Positions 35,813-45,070 of a DNA stretch of 64,000 bases are shown one piece after another. The position numbers were made by a program, and so were the translations under genes. This DNA comes from Microvirga massiliensis (GTDB lineage Bacteria; Pseudomonadota; Alphaproteobacteria; Rhizobiales; Beijerinckiaceae). The stretch lies in assembly GCF_001006805.1 (NCBI RefSeq), contig NZ_LN811354.1, positions 256,682-320,681 of the forward strand. The letters run 5' to 3'. Below the pieces are notes generated by a model that saw only the letters and a program-made list of their open reading frames with translations, had not been told where the DNA came from and ran no database searches. The first letter of the stretch is position 1; each line of letters begins with the position of its first letter.

Positions 35813-35923
35813 GCCGAGCACGGAGTTCGGGCCGGGCGGCCGGCACTCGCCTGCGCTGTCTCCTTGCGTGAGCGAGGCGCAACGAGAGTCCGGAAATGCC
35901 TCGAGCGGGATGCTCCTGGAGGA

Positions 35924-36757
35924 TTATCTCCGGACCGGATCCGAACCGAGTTGCTGCGGTACGGCCCCGGTTGCGTTCCCCGTGGCTTGATTGTGGCCGG
36001 CGCAGCCCGGAGTGAACAGGCAGGTGAGGGCGTTGGTGAAACTCTGCGACGCGCGCTGAAGAGCGGAACCGCCATTGGGCGAGGGGGCTTCTGCAGGAGG
36101 GGACGTTGGTGCTGGAGCAGGCGCCGTCGCACCGCGCCTGACTTCCGGCTTTGGGGTGGTTCGGCGCACCTCGCGACGCCGGGGTGCCTTTCGCGGGCGA
36201 GCCTTTTCGGGCGCTCCGATCGCCGATGTCACCTCTGGCGATGACGCAGAATCCTCCGAGGCCACTGCTGTCTCGTCCGGGCGCTCCGGCGGGAGAGGCA
36301 CGCCTTCGGGAACTCCTGCAGAGGCTTCGGCTATGGCTGGTGGGATGGTGACGTCCGGAACGGGCGGCGGCAGAGGGAGTGCGAGGAGAGATCTCTCGGC
36401 CTCCTGGCTCGGATGTTCAGGAGCGGCAAAAGCCTGCTGCGGGCCAAGCGGGCGGGTGTCGAACAGGAGCCGATCCGGCTCGGCCGCTTCAAGCTCTAGA
36501 GGTTGAGTCAGGGAGAACGCTCCGCCCGACAGTGGCCCGGCTCCGGCGTCCGTTCCCGCCGTATCCCTGGCGCTCTCTGCGCGGCGCTTGAGACCGATTG
36601 CGAGTTCGCGGTAGGCGCGGCTCAGCAGATCGGGCTCGACGCTGGTTGGTGGCGAAGGCTGCGCAGCCTCCGGTGCCTGGCTCGGGATCGGACAAAGAAG
36701 CAGGAACAGCGGAAGAGCCACCGCCGAAACCGATCTTACGCGAGCGACGGCGCCCAT
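35924..36757 (-). CDS. Proline-rich secreted or anchored protein, unknown function
   Basis: A 277-residue protein from ATG 36757, with AGGTG upstream; the frame is open 13 codons further. Residues 2-30 are a hydrophobic signal (VARVRSVSAVALPLFLLLCPIPSQA). The rest is Pro/Ala/Ser/Glu-rich and probably disordered, with a basic stretch KARPRKAPRRREVRRTTPKPEVRR (about 185-208). A short Cys pair near the end (TCLFTPGCAGH) recalls small exported Hyphomicrobiales proteins. No domain recognised. Confidence 0.65.
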   Translation of the reverse strand: MGAVARVRSVSAVALPLFLLLCPIPSQAPEAAQPSPPTSVEPDLLSRAYRELAIGLKRRAESARDTAGTDAGAGPLSGGAFSLTQPLELEAAEPDRLLFDTRPLGPQQAFAAPEHPSQEAERSLLALPLPPPVPDVTIPPAIAEASAGVPEGVPLPPERPDETAVASEDSASSPEVTSAIGAPEKARPRKAPRRREVRRTTPKPEVRRGATAPAPAPTSPPAEAPSPNGGSALQRASQSFTNALTCLFTPGCAGHNQATGNATGAVPQQLGSDPVRR

Positions 36758-36951
36758 CGGCGCACCTGATCTGAGCTGTCCAGCCGGCAAACGCATGTCT
36801 CTGACAACCGTTTCACCTTGGCGATACTATGGTGATGGTCGCACAGTGAATCTGGAGATTGACTGTCTAAAAACCAGACCTGCCCGCACGGGAGATGTCA
36901 TCCGGCCAATACCTTCGGACTCCAAGGAGCGGCAGTCCCAGAATGGTCGCA

Positions 36952-38808
36952 TCACCGATAACCGGCAGCCTGCAGCTCGAAGAGTTCCGCGTATCGTCCG
37001 CCGGCAGCGACGAGTTCCGCATGCGTGCCGTTCTCGATAACGCGCCCGCCCTCGAGCACCAGGATGCGGTCGGCCATGCGCACCGTGGAGAATCGGTGCG
37101 AGATGAGAACCGCGGTCTTGCCTCGGCTCAGGTCCTTGAAGCGCTGGAAGACCTCGTATTCGGCGCGCGCATCGAGCGCCGAGGTCGGCTCGTCGAGGAT
37201 GAGAAGATCAGCATCCCGCATATAGGCGCGGGCCGTCGCGATCTTCTGCCACTCGCCACCGGAGAGATCGACGCCCTCGTTGAAGCGCTTGCCCAAGGGT
37301 TGCTCATAGCCTCTCGGGAGCCGGGCAACCACCTGGTCCGCCAGGCTGCGTCCGGCCGCCTCCTGAACGCGATCGCGGTCGTTTGCGGCCTCGATCCGGC
37401 CAGCTCCGATGTTCTCGCCGGCCGTGAAATGAAAGCGTACGAAGTCCTGGAAGATGACGCCGATGTGACCCCTGAGATCGGCAAGGCTGTAGTCCCTCAG
37501 GTCGTGCCCATCGAGAAGGATCCTGCCCTCCGTGGGGTCGTAGAGGCGCGCCAGGAGCTTCGCGATCGTCGTTTTGCCGGCGCCGTTCTCACCCACGAGG
37601 GCGATGACTTCACCGGCGCGCAGGGTCAGATCGAGATTGCGGACAGCCCAACTTTCCGTTCCGGGATAGCGAAACCCGACGCCCTCGAACACGAAGCCGG
37701 TCCGGATGGGACGGGGGAAGGGTCTCGGGTTCGACGGTGACGTAATCTCGGGCCGGACCTCGAAGAAGGAGAACAGGTCTTCGAGATAGAGCGCCTGGCC
37801 GGCGATCTGGGAGAAGCCCAGGAGGAGCCCTTCCAGCAATCCGCGCAGCCGCAGGAAAGAGCCCGCCAGAAAGGTGAGGTCGCCGACGCTGAACTCTCCG
37901 CTGACAGTTCGCCACACGATCACGCCATAAGCGAGATAGTAGGCGAGCGAGCCGAGAGCCGCGAACACTCCGCCCCACACCGCCCGTCGCACGGCGAGAT
38001 TGCGGTTGTCGTCGTACATCTGCTCGGCAAAGCCGCGGAAACGATCGACCAGAAAGCCATTGAGGCCGAACAGCTTGACCTCTTTAGCCGTGTCCACGCT
38101 GGAGCCGAGGAAGCGCACGTAATCGAGCTTCCGTCGCTCGGGCGTCCGGAAATAGTTCAGTCGATATCCCTGCGCATTGAAATGCACCTCGCCGAGGAAC
38201 GCGGGCACGAGCGCCAGGACGAGAAGGCCGATCAGCCACGGAGAATAGACGACGAGGCCGGCAGCCAGCGAGATGACGGTCAAAATATCCTGCGCCTGGC
38301 CGAACAATTGCGTCAGGAGCGTGGTCCTTCCGGTGACCTGCCTGCGGGCGCGCTCGAGCCTGTCCTGCTGCTCGCTGCTCTCGAACTGCTCGAGATCGAG
38401 CGTCGCTGCATGCTCCATCAGGCGGATGCTGGCGAAATTGCTGTAGAGTTCCGAGAGGAGGCTGTCGACGAGCGAGCTCGCCCGCCCCAGCAGATCGGCC
38501 AGGACCGCGAGCGCGAATTCGAGGGCGATCAGCCCCAGGAGCCCATCGAGCCGTCCGCTTGCGAGCCAGTCGCCCAGATCCGCTCCCGGAGGCGTGAGGC
38601 GACTCTGCAGGACAACCTCGTCGATGATGAGCTTGCCGACATAGAGGATCGCGACCGGGAGAGAGGCCCGCACCAGTCGCAGCAAGAGGCTTGCAGCGGT
38701 CAGCGGCGGGCTCGCTTGCCACACGAGGGCGAACAGCGCCGGGATGTGGCGTAGCGCGCCCGCGCGCTCGCGAAAGGTCTGGCGTGTCCGGGGGGCGGAA
38801 CTCAGCAT
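36952..38808 (-). CDS. ABC exporter, fused membrane and ATP-binding domains
   Basis: A 618-residue half-transporter. I start at ATG 38808 (MLSSAPRTRQTFRERAGALRHIPALFALVWQAS); the frame is open 24 codons upstream, and the ribosome site is weak. The membrane domain (about 20-340) has six hydrophobic segments. The ATPase has Walker A ALVGENGAGKTTIAK, signature LSGGEWQK, Walker B LLILDEPTSALD and H-loop LISHRFST. The degenerate signature (GGEWQ) is that of the MsbA/LmrA-like group common beside unrelated genes. It acts as a homodimer; the substrate is unknown. Confidence 0.9.
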   Translation of the reverse strand: MLSSAPRTRQTFRERAGALRHIPALFALVWQASPPLTAASLLLRLVRASLPVAILYVGKLIIDEVVLQSRLTPPGADLGDWLASGRLDGLLGLIALEFALAVLADLLGRASSLVDSLLSELYSNFASIRLMEHAATLDLEQFESSEQQDRLERARRQVTGRTTLLTQLFGQAQDILTVISLAAGLVVYSPWLIGLLVLALVPAFLGEVHFNAQGYRLNYFRTPERRKLDYVRFLGSSVDTAKEVKLFGLNGFLVDRFRGFAEQMYDDNRNLAVRRAVWGGVFAALGSLAYYLAYGVIVWRTVSGEFSVGDLTFLAGSFLRLRGLLEGLLLGFSQIAGQALYLEDLFSFFEVRPEITSPSNPRPFPRPIRTGFVFEGVGFRYPGTESWAVRNLDLTLRAGEVIALVGENGAGKTTIAKLLARLYDPTEGRILLDGHDLRDYSLADLRGHIGVIFQDFVRFHFTAGENIGAGRIEAANDRDRVQEAAGRSLADQVVARLPRGYEQPLGKRFNEGVDLSGGEWQKIATARAYMRDADLLILDEPTSALDARAEYEVFQRFKDLSRGKTAVLISHRFSTVRMADRILVLEGGRVIENGTHAELVAAGGRYAELFELQAAGYR

Positions 38809-38971
38809 GGTTCTCAAAGATGGGGAGTTGCCGGCCCGAGTTCGACCCGCACGGGACAAGCGCCCAGTTCCCGGGGCCAAGCATTAAGGACCACAGCCCT
38901 GGTGAGTGATCTGGAGCAAGGCCAGCTGGCGCGGCCCTCGGCATAATGAACTTGCAGTATTGGAGTTTCCC

Positions 38972-39367
38972 ATGACATTCGCCTCGACGATCCAGCATTG
39001 GCGCTCCAATCTGGCCGCATCGCGCGAATTCGCGGCGCTCGGCACCGAAGGGCGCCACGCGCTGGCCCGCGACATCGGTATCCCGGTCGGCCTACTGGCC
39101 GACATCGCCTCCCATGGCGCTCGATCCGGTGGAAACCTCGGGGAAATGATGGACGGGCTTGCAGTCGATCCCGAAGTCGTTCGGCGCCGCGATCCGGCGA
39201 TCCTCCAGGAAATGCAGGTCACCTGCTCGGGATGTGCCTCGGCCCGCCGGTGCCGGCGCGATCTCGACCGCGGATGGGGCCCCTCGACCTTCGATGCCTA
39301 CTGTCCGAATTCGCCGACTCTTGTGGCGCTGCGCGACGAGGCCCCGGTCGAGAGTCCCGAAGCGTGA
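38972..39367 (+). CDS. DUF6455-family protein
   Basis: A 131-residue protein from ATG 38972 (MTFASTIQHWRSNLAASREFAALG). After a helical N-terminus, residues 65-125 match DUF6455: GEMMDGLAVDPEVVRRRDPAILQEMQVTCSGCASARRCRRDLD…FDAYCPNSPTLVAL. The C-x2-C…C…C spacing suggests a metal or haem/FeS site. The stop overlaps a GTG start of the next gene (GTGA), so the two are coupled. Function not established. Confidence 0.8.
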   Translation: MTFASTIQHWRSNLAASREFAALGTEGRHALARDIGIPVGLLADIASHGARSGGNLGEMMDGLAVDPEVVRRRDPAILQEMQVTCSGCASARRCRRDLDRGWGPSTFDAYCPNSPTLVALRDEAPVESPEA

Positions 39368-40158
39368 TCGAGGCCGGGCTTCTCGCCAATGCGCTGGGGG
39401 CTGGAGGCGTTGCGTCCGCGATCGTCTGGGGCCTCCTGCGTAACCGCCGCGCGATCCTGATCGGGCAGGGTGCGCAGGCGATCTGTTTCGGGGCGCATTT
39501 CGCAGTGATCGGCGCCTATACCGGTGCCGCGATGTGCGCGCTCTCGCTCGTGCAGCTCGGTGCGGCCGCAGCGGCACGGTCACGGGTCGCGATGCTGGCG
39601 TTCTGGGGAACCGCTCCGGCCATCATCCTGCTCGCGGGATGGAGTTGGCATGGCGTGGCATCCGCAGGAGCCGCCCTCGGTCTCGCGCTTGCCACTGTCG
39701 GGCGCTGGCAGCAGGACCCGCTGGCACTGCGCTGGTACTTCGTCTCTTCGACGCTGGGCTGGGCGTCACACAACCTGCTCGTCGCCTCGCCTTTCGGCTT
39801 GGCCACCGACGTGATGGCGTTGAGCACCAATGGCTGGCGGATCTGGCAAGAGCGAGCAGGAGAGAAGACCATGACCATGCGCAGATGGATGAGAGATCGG
39901 GTCGAGCGCCAGGCGCGTCTCATGGGCGACATGATGGAGCGCCTCAGTGTCGATCCGGTCGCAGCGATGCTCCGTGACCGGGCTTTCGCGACAGCAACGC
40001 GGCGTTGCCTGTGGTGCAGTGCATCGGAGCAGTGCCGGCAGTGGCTCAGCGAAGGTGCGTCGCCGGACCGGGCAGAGCCGGATTTCTGCGTGAACGCTCC
40101 CCTGTTTCTGGAACTGCGTTCCGGGACCGGGCTTGCCGCGGGCCCGTCCGCACCCTGA
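39364..40158 (+). CDS. YgjV-like membrane protein fused to DUF6455
   Basis: A 264-residue protein starting with GTG 39364, which overlaps the preceding stop. Residues 1-165 are a five- or six-segment membrane protein of the YgjV type (GVASAIVWGLLRNRRAILIGQGAQAICFGAHFAVIGAYTGAAMC…GWASHNLLVASPFGLATD). Residues 170-255 are a complete DUF6455 domain (RQARLMGDMMERLSVDPVAAML…RRCLWCSASEQCRQWL…DFCVNAPLFLEL). An ATG at 39871 with AGGAG eight bases upstream could also start the DUF6455 part alone (95 residues). A strong terminator follows at 40271. Confidence 0.82.
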   Translation: MIEAGLLANALGAGGVASAIVWGLLRNRRAILIGQGAQAICFGAHFAVIGAYTGAAMCALSLVQLGAAAAARSRVAMLAFWGTAPAIILLAGWSWHGVASAGAALGLALATVGRWQQDPLALRWYFVSSTLGWASHNLLVASPFGLATDVMALSTNGWRIWQERAGEKTMTMRRWMRDRVERQARLMGDMMERLSVDPVAAMLRDRAFATATRRCLWCSASEQCRQWLSEGASPDRAEPDFCVNAPLFLELRSGTGLAAGPSAP

Positions 40159-40270
40159 CGGCCCCGGATTTCGGCCTTAACCATTTCTTCACCTTTAGGA
40201 TGCGCTCGGCGTCCGGTGTTGCTATGGTCATATCAGCGTTGTCCTGACGCTTTTGGTGGCCTTCCTGTCC

Positions 40271-40300
40271 GCCCGGTGCTGCAAGGCACCGGGCGTTTTT
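40271..40300 (+). terminator. Rho-independent terminator
   Basis: Perfect 9-base stem gcccggtgc (40271-40279) and gcaccgggc (40286-40294), six-base loop, then g and five T (40296-40300). The strongest terminator in the window, on the + strand. It ends either the DUF6455/YgjV operon or a small RNA starting near 40220. Confidence 0.85.
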
Positions 40301-40504
40301 CTGTCAGGATCTCCGTGATGGAGAGATGTGTCGGAGCGCTCGATCGCCATCGGGCCGTGCCTGAGGCCAGAATCCGCGCCTATAGCATCGGTCCTTGCGC
40401 TAGCAGAATTGGATCGGTTGTCGCGCAGCAGCTCGCGGGTGCGTTTGACCTCCGCGGCGGCTCTCCTGTAGACACCGCGCCCCATGTCCCAGGAGAGCGC
40501 GTGC

Positions 40505-42865
40505 ATGCTTTCGATTACGCAGCGAATCGCGACCGAACTGAATGCCCAGGAATGGCAGGTGAAGGCGGCGGTCGAACTTCTCGACGGCGGCGCAACCGTT
40601 CCGTTCATCGCACGCTATCGGAAGGAGGCGACCGGCACCCTGGACGACGCGCAGCTTCGAACCCTGGAGGAGCGTCTGCGCTATCTCCGGGAACTGGAGG
40701 ACCGGCGCAAGGCCATCCTCGACAGCATCAGCGAGCAGGGCAAGCTCGATGACGCCCTGCGCGGACAGATCCTTGCGGCCGAGACCAAGGCTCGGCTGGA
40801 AGACCTCTACCTTCCCTACAAGCCGAAACGCCGCACCAAGGCCCAGATCGCGCGCGACGCCGGGCTCGAGCCTCTCGCGGACGCGATTCTGGTCGATCCG
40901 GCGCGTGAGCCGAAATCGGCTGCCGAATCCTACGTGAATACCGAGAAAGGCGTCGCAACCGTGGAGGCTGCGCTCGAAGGCGCGCGCGCGATCCTCGTCG
41001 AGCGATTTGCCGAGAATGCCGAACTCGTCGGCCAGTTGCGTGAGGATTACTGGCAACGCGGACGCCTCACATCGAAGGTTCGGGACGGCAAGGCGTCCGA
41101 AGGCGCAAAGTTCGCCGATTATTTCGACTTCGCCGAGCCGCTCACGCGGCTTCCGTCCCACAGGATCCTGGCTCTCTTCCGGGGTGAAAAGGAAGAGATG
41201 CTCGATCTGCGGCTCGAGGAGGACAAGTCCGTCTCGGAATCGGGCTATGTGAGCCCGTATGAAGGTCGTGTCGCGCTCACCTTCGGGATCCAGGACAAGG
41301 GGCGCCCCGGTGATCGCTGGCTCATGGAAACGGCGCGCTGGGCCTGGAGAACCAAGCTTCGGGTTTCCATCGAGCTCGATCTCCGGATGCGCCTCTGGCA
41401 GGCCGCGGAGGAAGAGGCGGTGCGGGTCTTCGCCGGAAACCTCAGGGATCTTCTTCTTGCAGCCCCGGCCGGGGCCCGTCCGACGCTCGGCCTTGATCCC
41501 GGCTACCGGACGGGCGTCAAGGTCGCCGTCGTCGATGGCACCGGCAAGGTGGTCGCGACCGACACCATCTACCCGCACGAGCCGAAGCGGATGTGGGATG
41601 CCTCGATCGCGACGCTCGCAAGGCTCTGTCGAGTCCACGGCGTCGAGCTCGTCGCCATCGGCAACGGCACCGCATCGCGCGAGACCGACAAGCTCGCCGC
41701 GGAGCTCATTGCGAAGCACCCGGACCTGAAGCTCACGAAGGTCATGGTCTCGGAGGCCGGCGCATCGGTCTATTCGGCCTCCGCCTATGCGAGCCAGGAA
41801 CTCCCGGAACTCGACGTGAGCCTGCGCGGCGCCGTGTCCATCGCGCGGCGCCTGCAGGACCCGCTCGCCGAGCTCGTGAAGATCGAGCCGAAATCCATTG
41901 GCGTCGGCCAGTATCAGCACGATCTCTCCGAACACAAGCTCTCGCGCTCTCTCGATGCGGTCGTGGAAGATTGCGTGAACGCGGTCGGCGTCGACGTGAA
42001 TACGGCGTCCGCTCCGTTGCTGGCCCGCGTCTCCGGACTGGGCGAGTGGGTTGCGCAGAACATCGTTCGCCACCGCGATGCCAACGGCCCGTTCCGCAGC
42101 CGCAGGGCGCTCAAGGACGTTTCGGGCCTCGGCCCCAAGACATTCGAGCTTGCCGCCGGCTTCCTTCGCATTCGCGACGGCGACGACCCGCTCGACACTT
42201 CGGGCGTGCATCCGGAATCCTATCCGGTGGTCCGCCGCATCCTCGAGGCGACGAAAAGCGACATCAAGGTCCTGATCGGCAACGGTTCCGTGCTGAAGAC
42301 CTTGAAGCCGCAGGCCTTCACCGACGAGCGGTTTGGCCTGCCGACGGTCACGGACATCTTGGCCGAACTCGAGAAGCCGGGTCGCGATCCGCGCCCGGAA
42401 TTCAAGACCGCGAGCTTCCAGGAGGGCGTCGAGACAATCGGCGATCTCAAGGTCGGGATGGTGCTGGAAGGCGTCGTCACGAATGTCGCTGCGTTTGGAG
42501 CATTTGTGGATATCGGCGTGCATCAGGATGGGCTCGTGCACATCTCGGCGATGTCCAACACCTTCGTGAAGGATCCGCGCACGATTGCAAAACCCGGTGA
42601 CGTGGTACGGGTGAAAGTCCTCGACGTCGATGTTCCGCGCAAACGCATCGCACTCACGATGCGCCTCGACGAGAAGATCGAACACGGTGATTCTCGGGCT
42701 TCCGCGAACCGCAGCCCAGGCGGCGGTCAGCGGTCCGGCGCGCGATCGAATGCCGCCCCACGGCAGCAACAGCCAAGCGCTGGCGGAGCGCTCGCGGAGG
42801 CGTTCCGCCGCGCCGGCCTTTCCGGTGCGAAAGGCACGGAATCCGGCAAGGATCGGCGCCGCTAG
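40505..42865 (+). CDS. tex: Tex-family RNA-binding transcription accessory protein
   Basis: A 786-residue Tex protein from ATG 40505 ([44 protein letters not shown]); an ATG seven codons earlier is possible. The N-terminal helical Tex domain spans about 1-190 and the YqgF/RNase-H-like domain about 320-450 ([23 protein letters not shown]). Helix-hairpin-helix motifs lie near 490-560 ([15 protein letters not shown]…[15 protein letters not shown]) and the S1 domain near 645-715 ([26 protein letters not shown]). The Arg/Gln/Ser-rich tail is disordered. Tex binds RNA in the cytoplasm and affects transcription or translation. Confidence 0.96.
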   Translation: MLSITQRIATELNAQEWQVKAAVELLDGGATVPFIARYRKEATGTLDDAQLRTLEERLRYLRELEDRRKAILDSISEQGKLDDALRGQILAAETKARLEDLYLPYKPKRRTKAQIARDAGLEPLADAILVDPAREPKSAAESYVNTEKGVATVEAALEGARAILVERFAENAELVGQLREDYWQRGRLTSKVRDGKASEGAKFADYFDFAEPLTRLPSHRILALFRGEKEEMLDLRLEEDKSVSESGYVSPYEGRVALTFGIQDKGRPGDRWLMETARWAWRTKLRVSIELDLRMRLWQAAEEEAVRVFAGNLRDLLLAAPAGARPTLGLDPGYRTGVKVAVVDGTGKVVATDTIYPHEPKRMWDASIATLARLCRVHGVELVAIGNGTASRETDKLAAELIAKHPDLKLTKVMVSEAGASVYSASAYASQELPELDVSLRGAVSIARRLQDPLAELVKIEPKSIGVGQYQHDLSEHKLSRSLDAVVEDCVNAVGVDVNTASAPLLARVSGLGEWVAQNIVRHRDANGPFRSRRALKDVSGLGPKTFELAAGFLRIRDGDDPLDTSGVHPESYPVVRRILEATKSDIKVLIGNGSVLKTLKPQAFTDERFGLPTVTDILAELEKPGRDPRPEFKTASFQEGVETIGDLKVGMVLEGVVTNVAAFGAFVDIGVHQDGLVHISAMSNTFVKDPRTIAKPGDVVRVKVLDVDVPRKRIALTMRLDEKIEHGDSRASANRSPGGGQRSGARSNAAPRQQQPSAGGALAEAFRRAGLSGAKGTESGKDRRR

Positions 42866-42895
42866 GCTGGTTTTCGGCGGCAGCTCGATACGTCA

Positions 42896-43026
42896 CAGCC
42901 GCTATAGCATCGGACCCCGAAGTGGATTCCATTTTTGGGACCAATCCGATGCTTCGGCCCTTGAGTGGCGCATCGTTCGATGCGGAAAAGTGGACCCACT
43001 TTTCCGCGTCGAACGATGCGCTAGGC
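42896..43026. repeat. Two-hairpin dispersed repeat, copy B
   Basis: The better-preserved copy of the repeat at 32515-32633. The second hairpin is nearly perfect: a 26-base left arm (42968-42993) against a 25-base right arm (42997-43021) with one mismatch and a three-base loop. The first hairpin (ggaccc…gggacc) is weaker than in copy A. A fragment matching the left end (tatagcatcgg) also occurs near 40381. It fills the gap between tex and the YCII gene. Confidence 0.88.
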
Positions 43027-43141
43027 AGGTAATGGGTACGACTCTGATCCCATCAATCTGCGGAGCGGCGTCATTTTTGGCCGACGACGTGTCGGATTTG
43101 CGTATGCTCGCTCGTCCTCAGATCGGAAGGGAGCGCCACGC

Positions 43142-43507
43142 ATGCTTTACGCGATCCTCTGCTACCATGACGAGAAGGTCGTCGGCTCCTGGTCCAAGGA
43201 GGAAGACGACGCGGTCATGGCGAGGCTCGATGCGGTCCACCGGAGAGTCCGCGAACAGGGCAAGCTCGGGCCCGCGGCGCGGCTGCTGCCGACCACGGCC
43301 GCGACGACGCTCCTGAAAAACCGGGACCTCGTGATCGACGGCCCCTTTGCCGAGACGAAGGAGCAGCTGCTCGGGTTCTATGTCATCGATGTTTCGGGAC
43401 TCGAAGAGGCGCTCGAGATCGCCCGCGATCTGACGCGCGCCAATCCCGGTGGTGCCTATGAGCTTCGGCCGATTTCGCTGTTCCTGCCCGGGAGTGGCAC
43501 GACATGA
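43142..43507 (+). CDS. YCII-family (DGPF-domain) protein
   Basis: A 121-residue protein with the family start MLYAILCYHDEKVVGSWSKEEDDAVMARLDAVHRRV and the DGPFAETKEQLLGFYVIDVSGLEEALEIA motif near residues 65-93. It ends in the four bases that start the sigma factor gene (ATGA), the standard pairing for DGPF proteins and ECF42-type sigma factors. Biochemical function is not established; it may sense a signal for the sigma factor. Confidence 0.92.
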   Translation: MLYAILCYHDEKVVGSWSKEEDDAVMARLDAVHRRVREQGKLGPAARLLPTTAATTLLKNRDLVIDGPFAETKEQLLGFYVIDVSGLEEALEIARDLTRANPGGAYELRPISLFLPGSGTT

Positions 43508-44787
43508 CCGAATTGCGTTGGATCGACGCGGCGCTGACGTCGGCCCGCCCCGAGGCGCTCGCTGCACTCCTGCGCTACTTCCGCGATCTCGATCTCGCGG
43601 AAGAAGCGTTCCAGGAGGCCTGCCTGCGGGCCCTGAAGACCTGGCCGGAAAAGGGCCCGCCGCGGGATCCTGCCGCGTGGCTGATCTTCGTCGGACGGAA
43701 CATTGCCATCGACCAGGTGCGCCGGCGGGCGAGGCAGCAGGCGCTGCCAGATGAGGAGTTGATTTCGGACCTCGAAGATGCGGAGGCCGATCTTGCAGAA
43801 AGGCTCGACGGCGCAGATTACCGTGATGACGTCCTGCGCCTGCTGTTCATTTGCTGCCATCCCGATCTGCCGGCGACCCAGCAGATCGCGCTGGCGCTGC
43901 GCATCGTATCGGGGCTCTCCGTAAAGCAGATCGCCCGCGCATTCCTCGTCGGCGAGAGCGCGATGGAGCAGCGCATCACACGCGCCAAGGGCCGCATCGC
44001 CAACGCCGACATTCCTTTCGAGGCGCCCGGCGCCGCGGAACGCGCAGAGCGGCTCGCTGCCGTCGCGGCCATGATCTACCTCGTATTCAACGAGGGCTAT
44101 TCCGCCATGGGCGGGGAGGCCCCGGCTCGCGCGCCTCTCTGCGAGGAGGCAATCCGGCTCGCGCGACTACTGCTGCGGCTTTTCCCGAGCGAGCCCGAGA
44201 TCATGGGTCTGGCAGCGCTTCTGCTTCTGCAGCACGCGCGTGCCGCGGCGCGTTTCGATGCGAATGGCGAGATCGTGCTGCTGGAAGACCAGGATCGCAG
44301 CCTCTGGGATCGCAAGCTGATCCTCGAAGGACTTGCGCTGATCGACAAGGCGATGCGCCACTGGCGTACCGGTCCCTATCAGGTTCAGGCGGCTATCGCG
44401 GCGCTGCATGCTCGCGCGACCCGACCCGAGCACACGGACTGGGTCGAGATCGATCTTCTCTATGCAACTCTCGAAAAGCTGCAGCCGTCACCCATCGTCA
44501 CCCTCAACCGGGCAGTGGCTGTCGCCAAAGTGCACGGCCCCGCGGCGGCCCTGGAGATGATCGAGCCGCTGGCGCCGCGGCTTTCGGGCTACTTCCATTT
44601 CTTCGGAGCCAAGGGCGCGTTTCTCATGCAGCTTGGTCGCATGGACGAGGCCCGCACGGCCTTCGACCGCGCCATTGCCCTCGCGAACACGGCCGCGGAG
44701 GCAGCCCATATCCGGATGCACCTCGACCGCCTCGCGAAAGACGGCGAGACGGCTTTCGCAGGCAAGTCCTCTGCTGGTTCGGCGTGA
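43504..44787 (+). CDS. ECF-type RNA polymerase sigma factor (ECF42-like, with long C-terminal extension)
   Basis: A 427-residue sigma factor. Region 2 lies at about 10-85 (ALAALLRYFRDLDLAEEAFQEACLRALKTWPEKGPPRDPAAWLIFVGRNIAIDQVRR) and region 4 at about 110-170 (LPATQQIALALRIVSGLSVKQIARAFLVGESAMEQRITRAK). About 240 further residues with TPR-like character follow (IEPLAPRLSGYFHFFGAKGAFLMQLGRMDEARTAFDRAIAL), the extension of the ECF42 group, which replaces an anti-sigma factor. It is translationally coupled to the YCII gene. Targets unknown. Confidence 0.94.
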   Translation: MTELRWIDAALTSARPEALAALLRYFRDLDLAEEAFQEACLRALKTWPEKGPPRDPAAWLIFVGRNIAIDQVRRRARQQALPDEELISDLEDAEADLAERLDGADYRDDVLRLLFICCHPDLPATQQIALALRIVSGLSVKQIARAFLVGESAMEQRITRAKGRIANADIPFEAPGAAERAERLAAVAAMIYLVFNEGYSAMGGEAPARAPLCEEAIRLARLLLRLFPSEPEIMGLAALLLLQHARAAARFDANGEIVLLEDQDRSLWDRKLILEGLALIDKAMRHWRTGPYQVQAAIAALHARATRPEHTDWVEIDLLYATLEKLQPSPIVTLNRAVAVAKVHGPAAALEMIEPLAPRLSGYFHFFGAKGAFLMQLGRMDEARTAFDRAIALANTAAEAAHIRMHLDRLAKDGETAFAGKSSAGSA

Positions 44788-44824
44788 TCGCCAAGTCACC
44801 AACCAGCCTGATGCAGACTCACTG

Positions 44825-44908
44825 TCGTCTTTGCGAGCCGCGGGCGGCGAGGCACAGTCCCTTCCGCCGCACTTCCGTCATTGCGAGCCAAAGGCGAAGC
44901 AATCTACC
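44825..44908. repeat. REP-like units
   Basis: Two units (44825-44861 and 44876-44908) of the same family as at 20801-21071, including cgtcattgcgagcc…ggcgaagcaatctaccc. The unit ending in aatctaccc is nearly identical to the one at 21040-21070. The 283-base gap holds no gene. Confidence 0.75.
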
Positions 44909-45070
44909 CGTTGGAGCTTTTACGCCAATCTCCAATCCCGGCGCGCCGTTCCGTCGTTCAACACCACTCTCGAACCTCGGCCTCTCATTAACGGCTGATT
45001 AACGTCGTGGGCTCCAGATCGCACCCGGGTCCAGGACGATTCCCGTCCAGCAGGAGTGGGGGCGAGAGGA

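Noticed and set aside
40400..42769. A 789-codon open frame on the reverse strand opposite tex
   Set aside because: It mirrors the tex codons, is rich in Arg/Asp/Leu/Gly without any motif, and tex is certain on the other strand.
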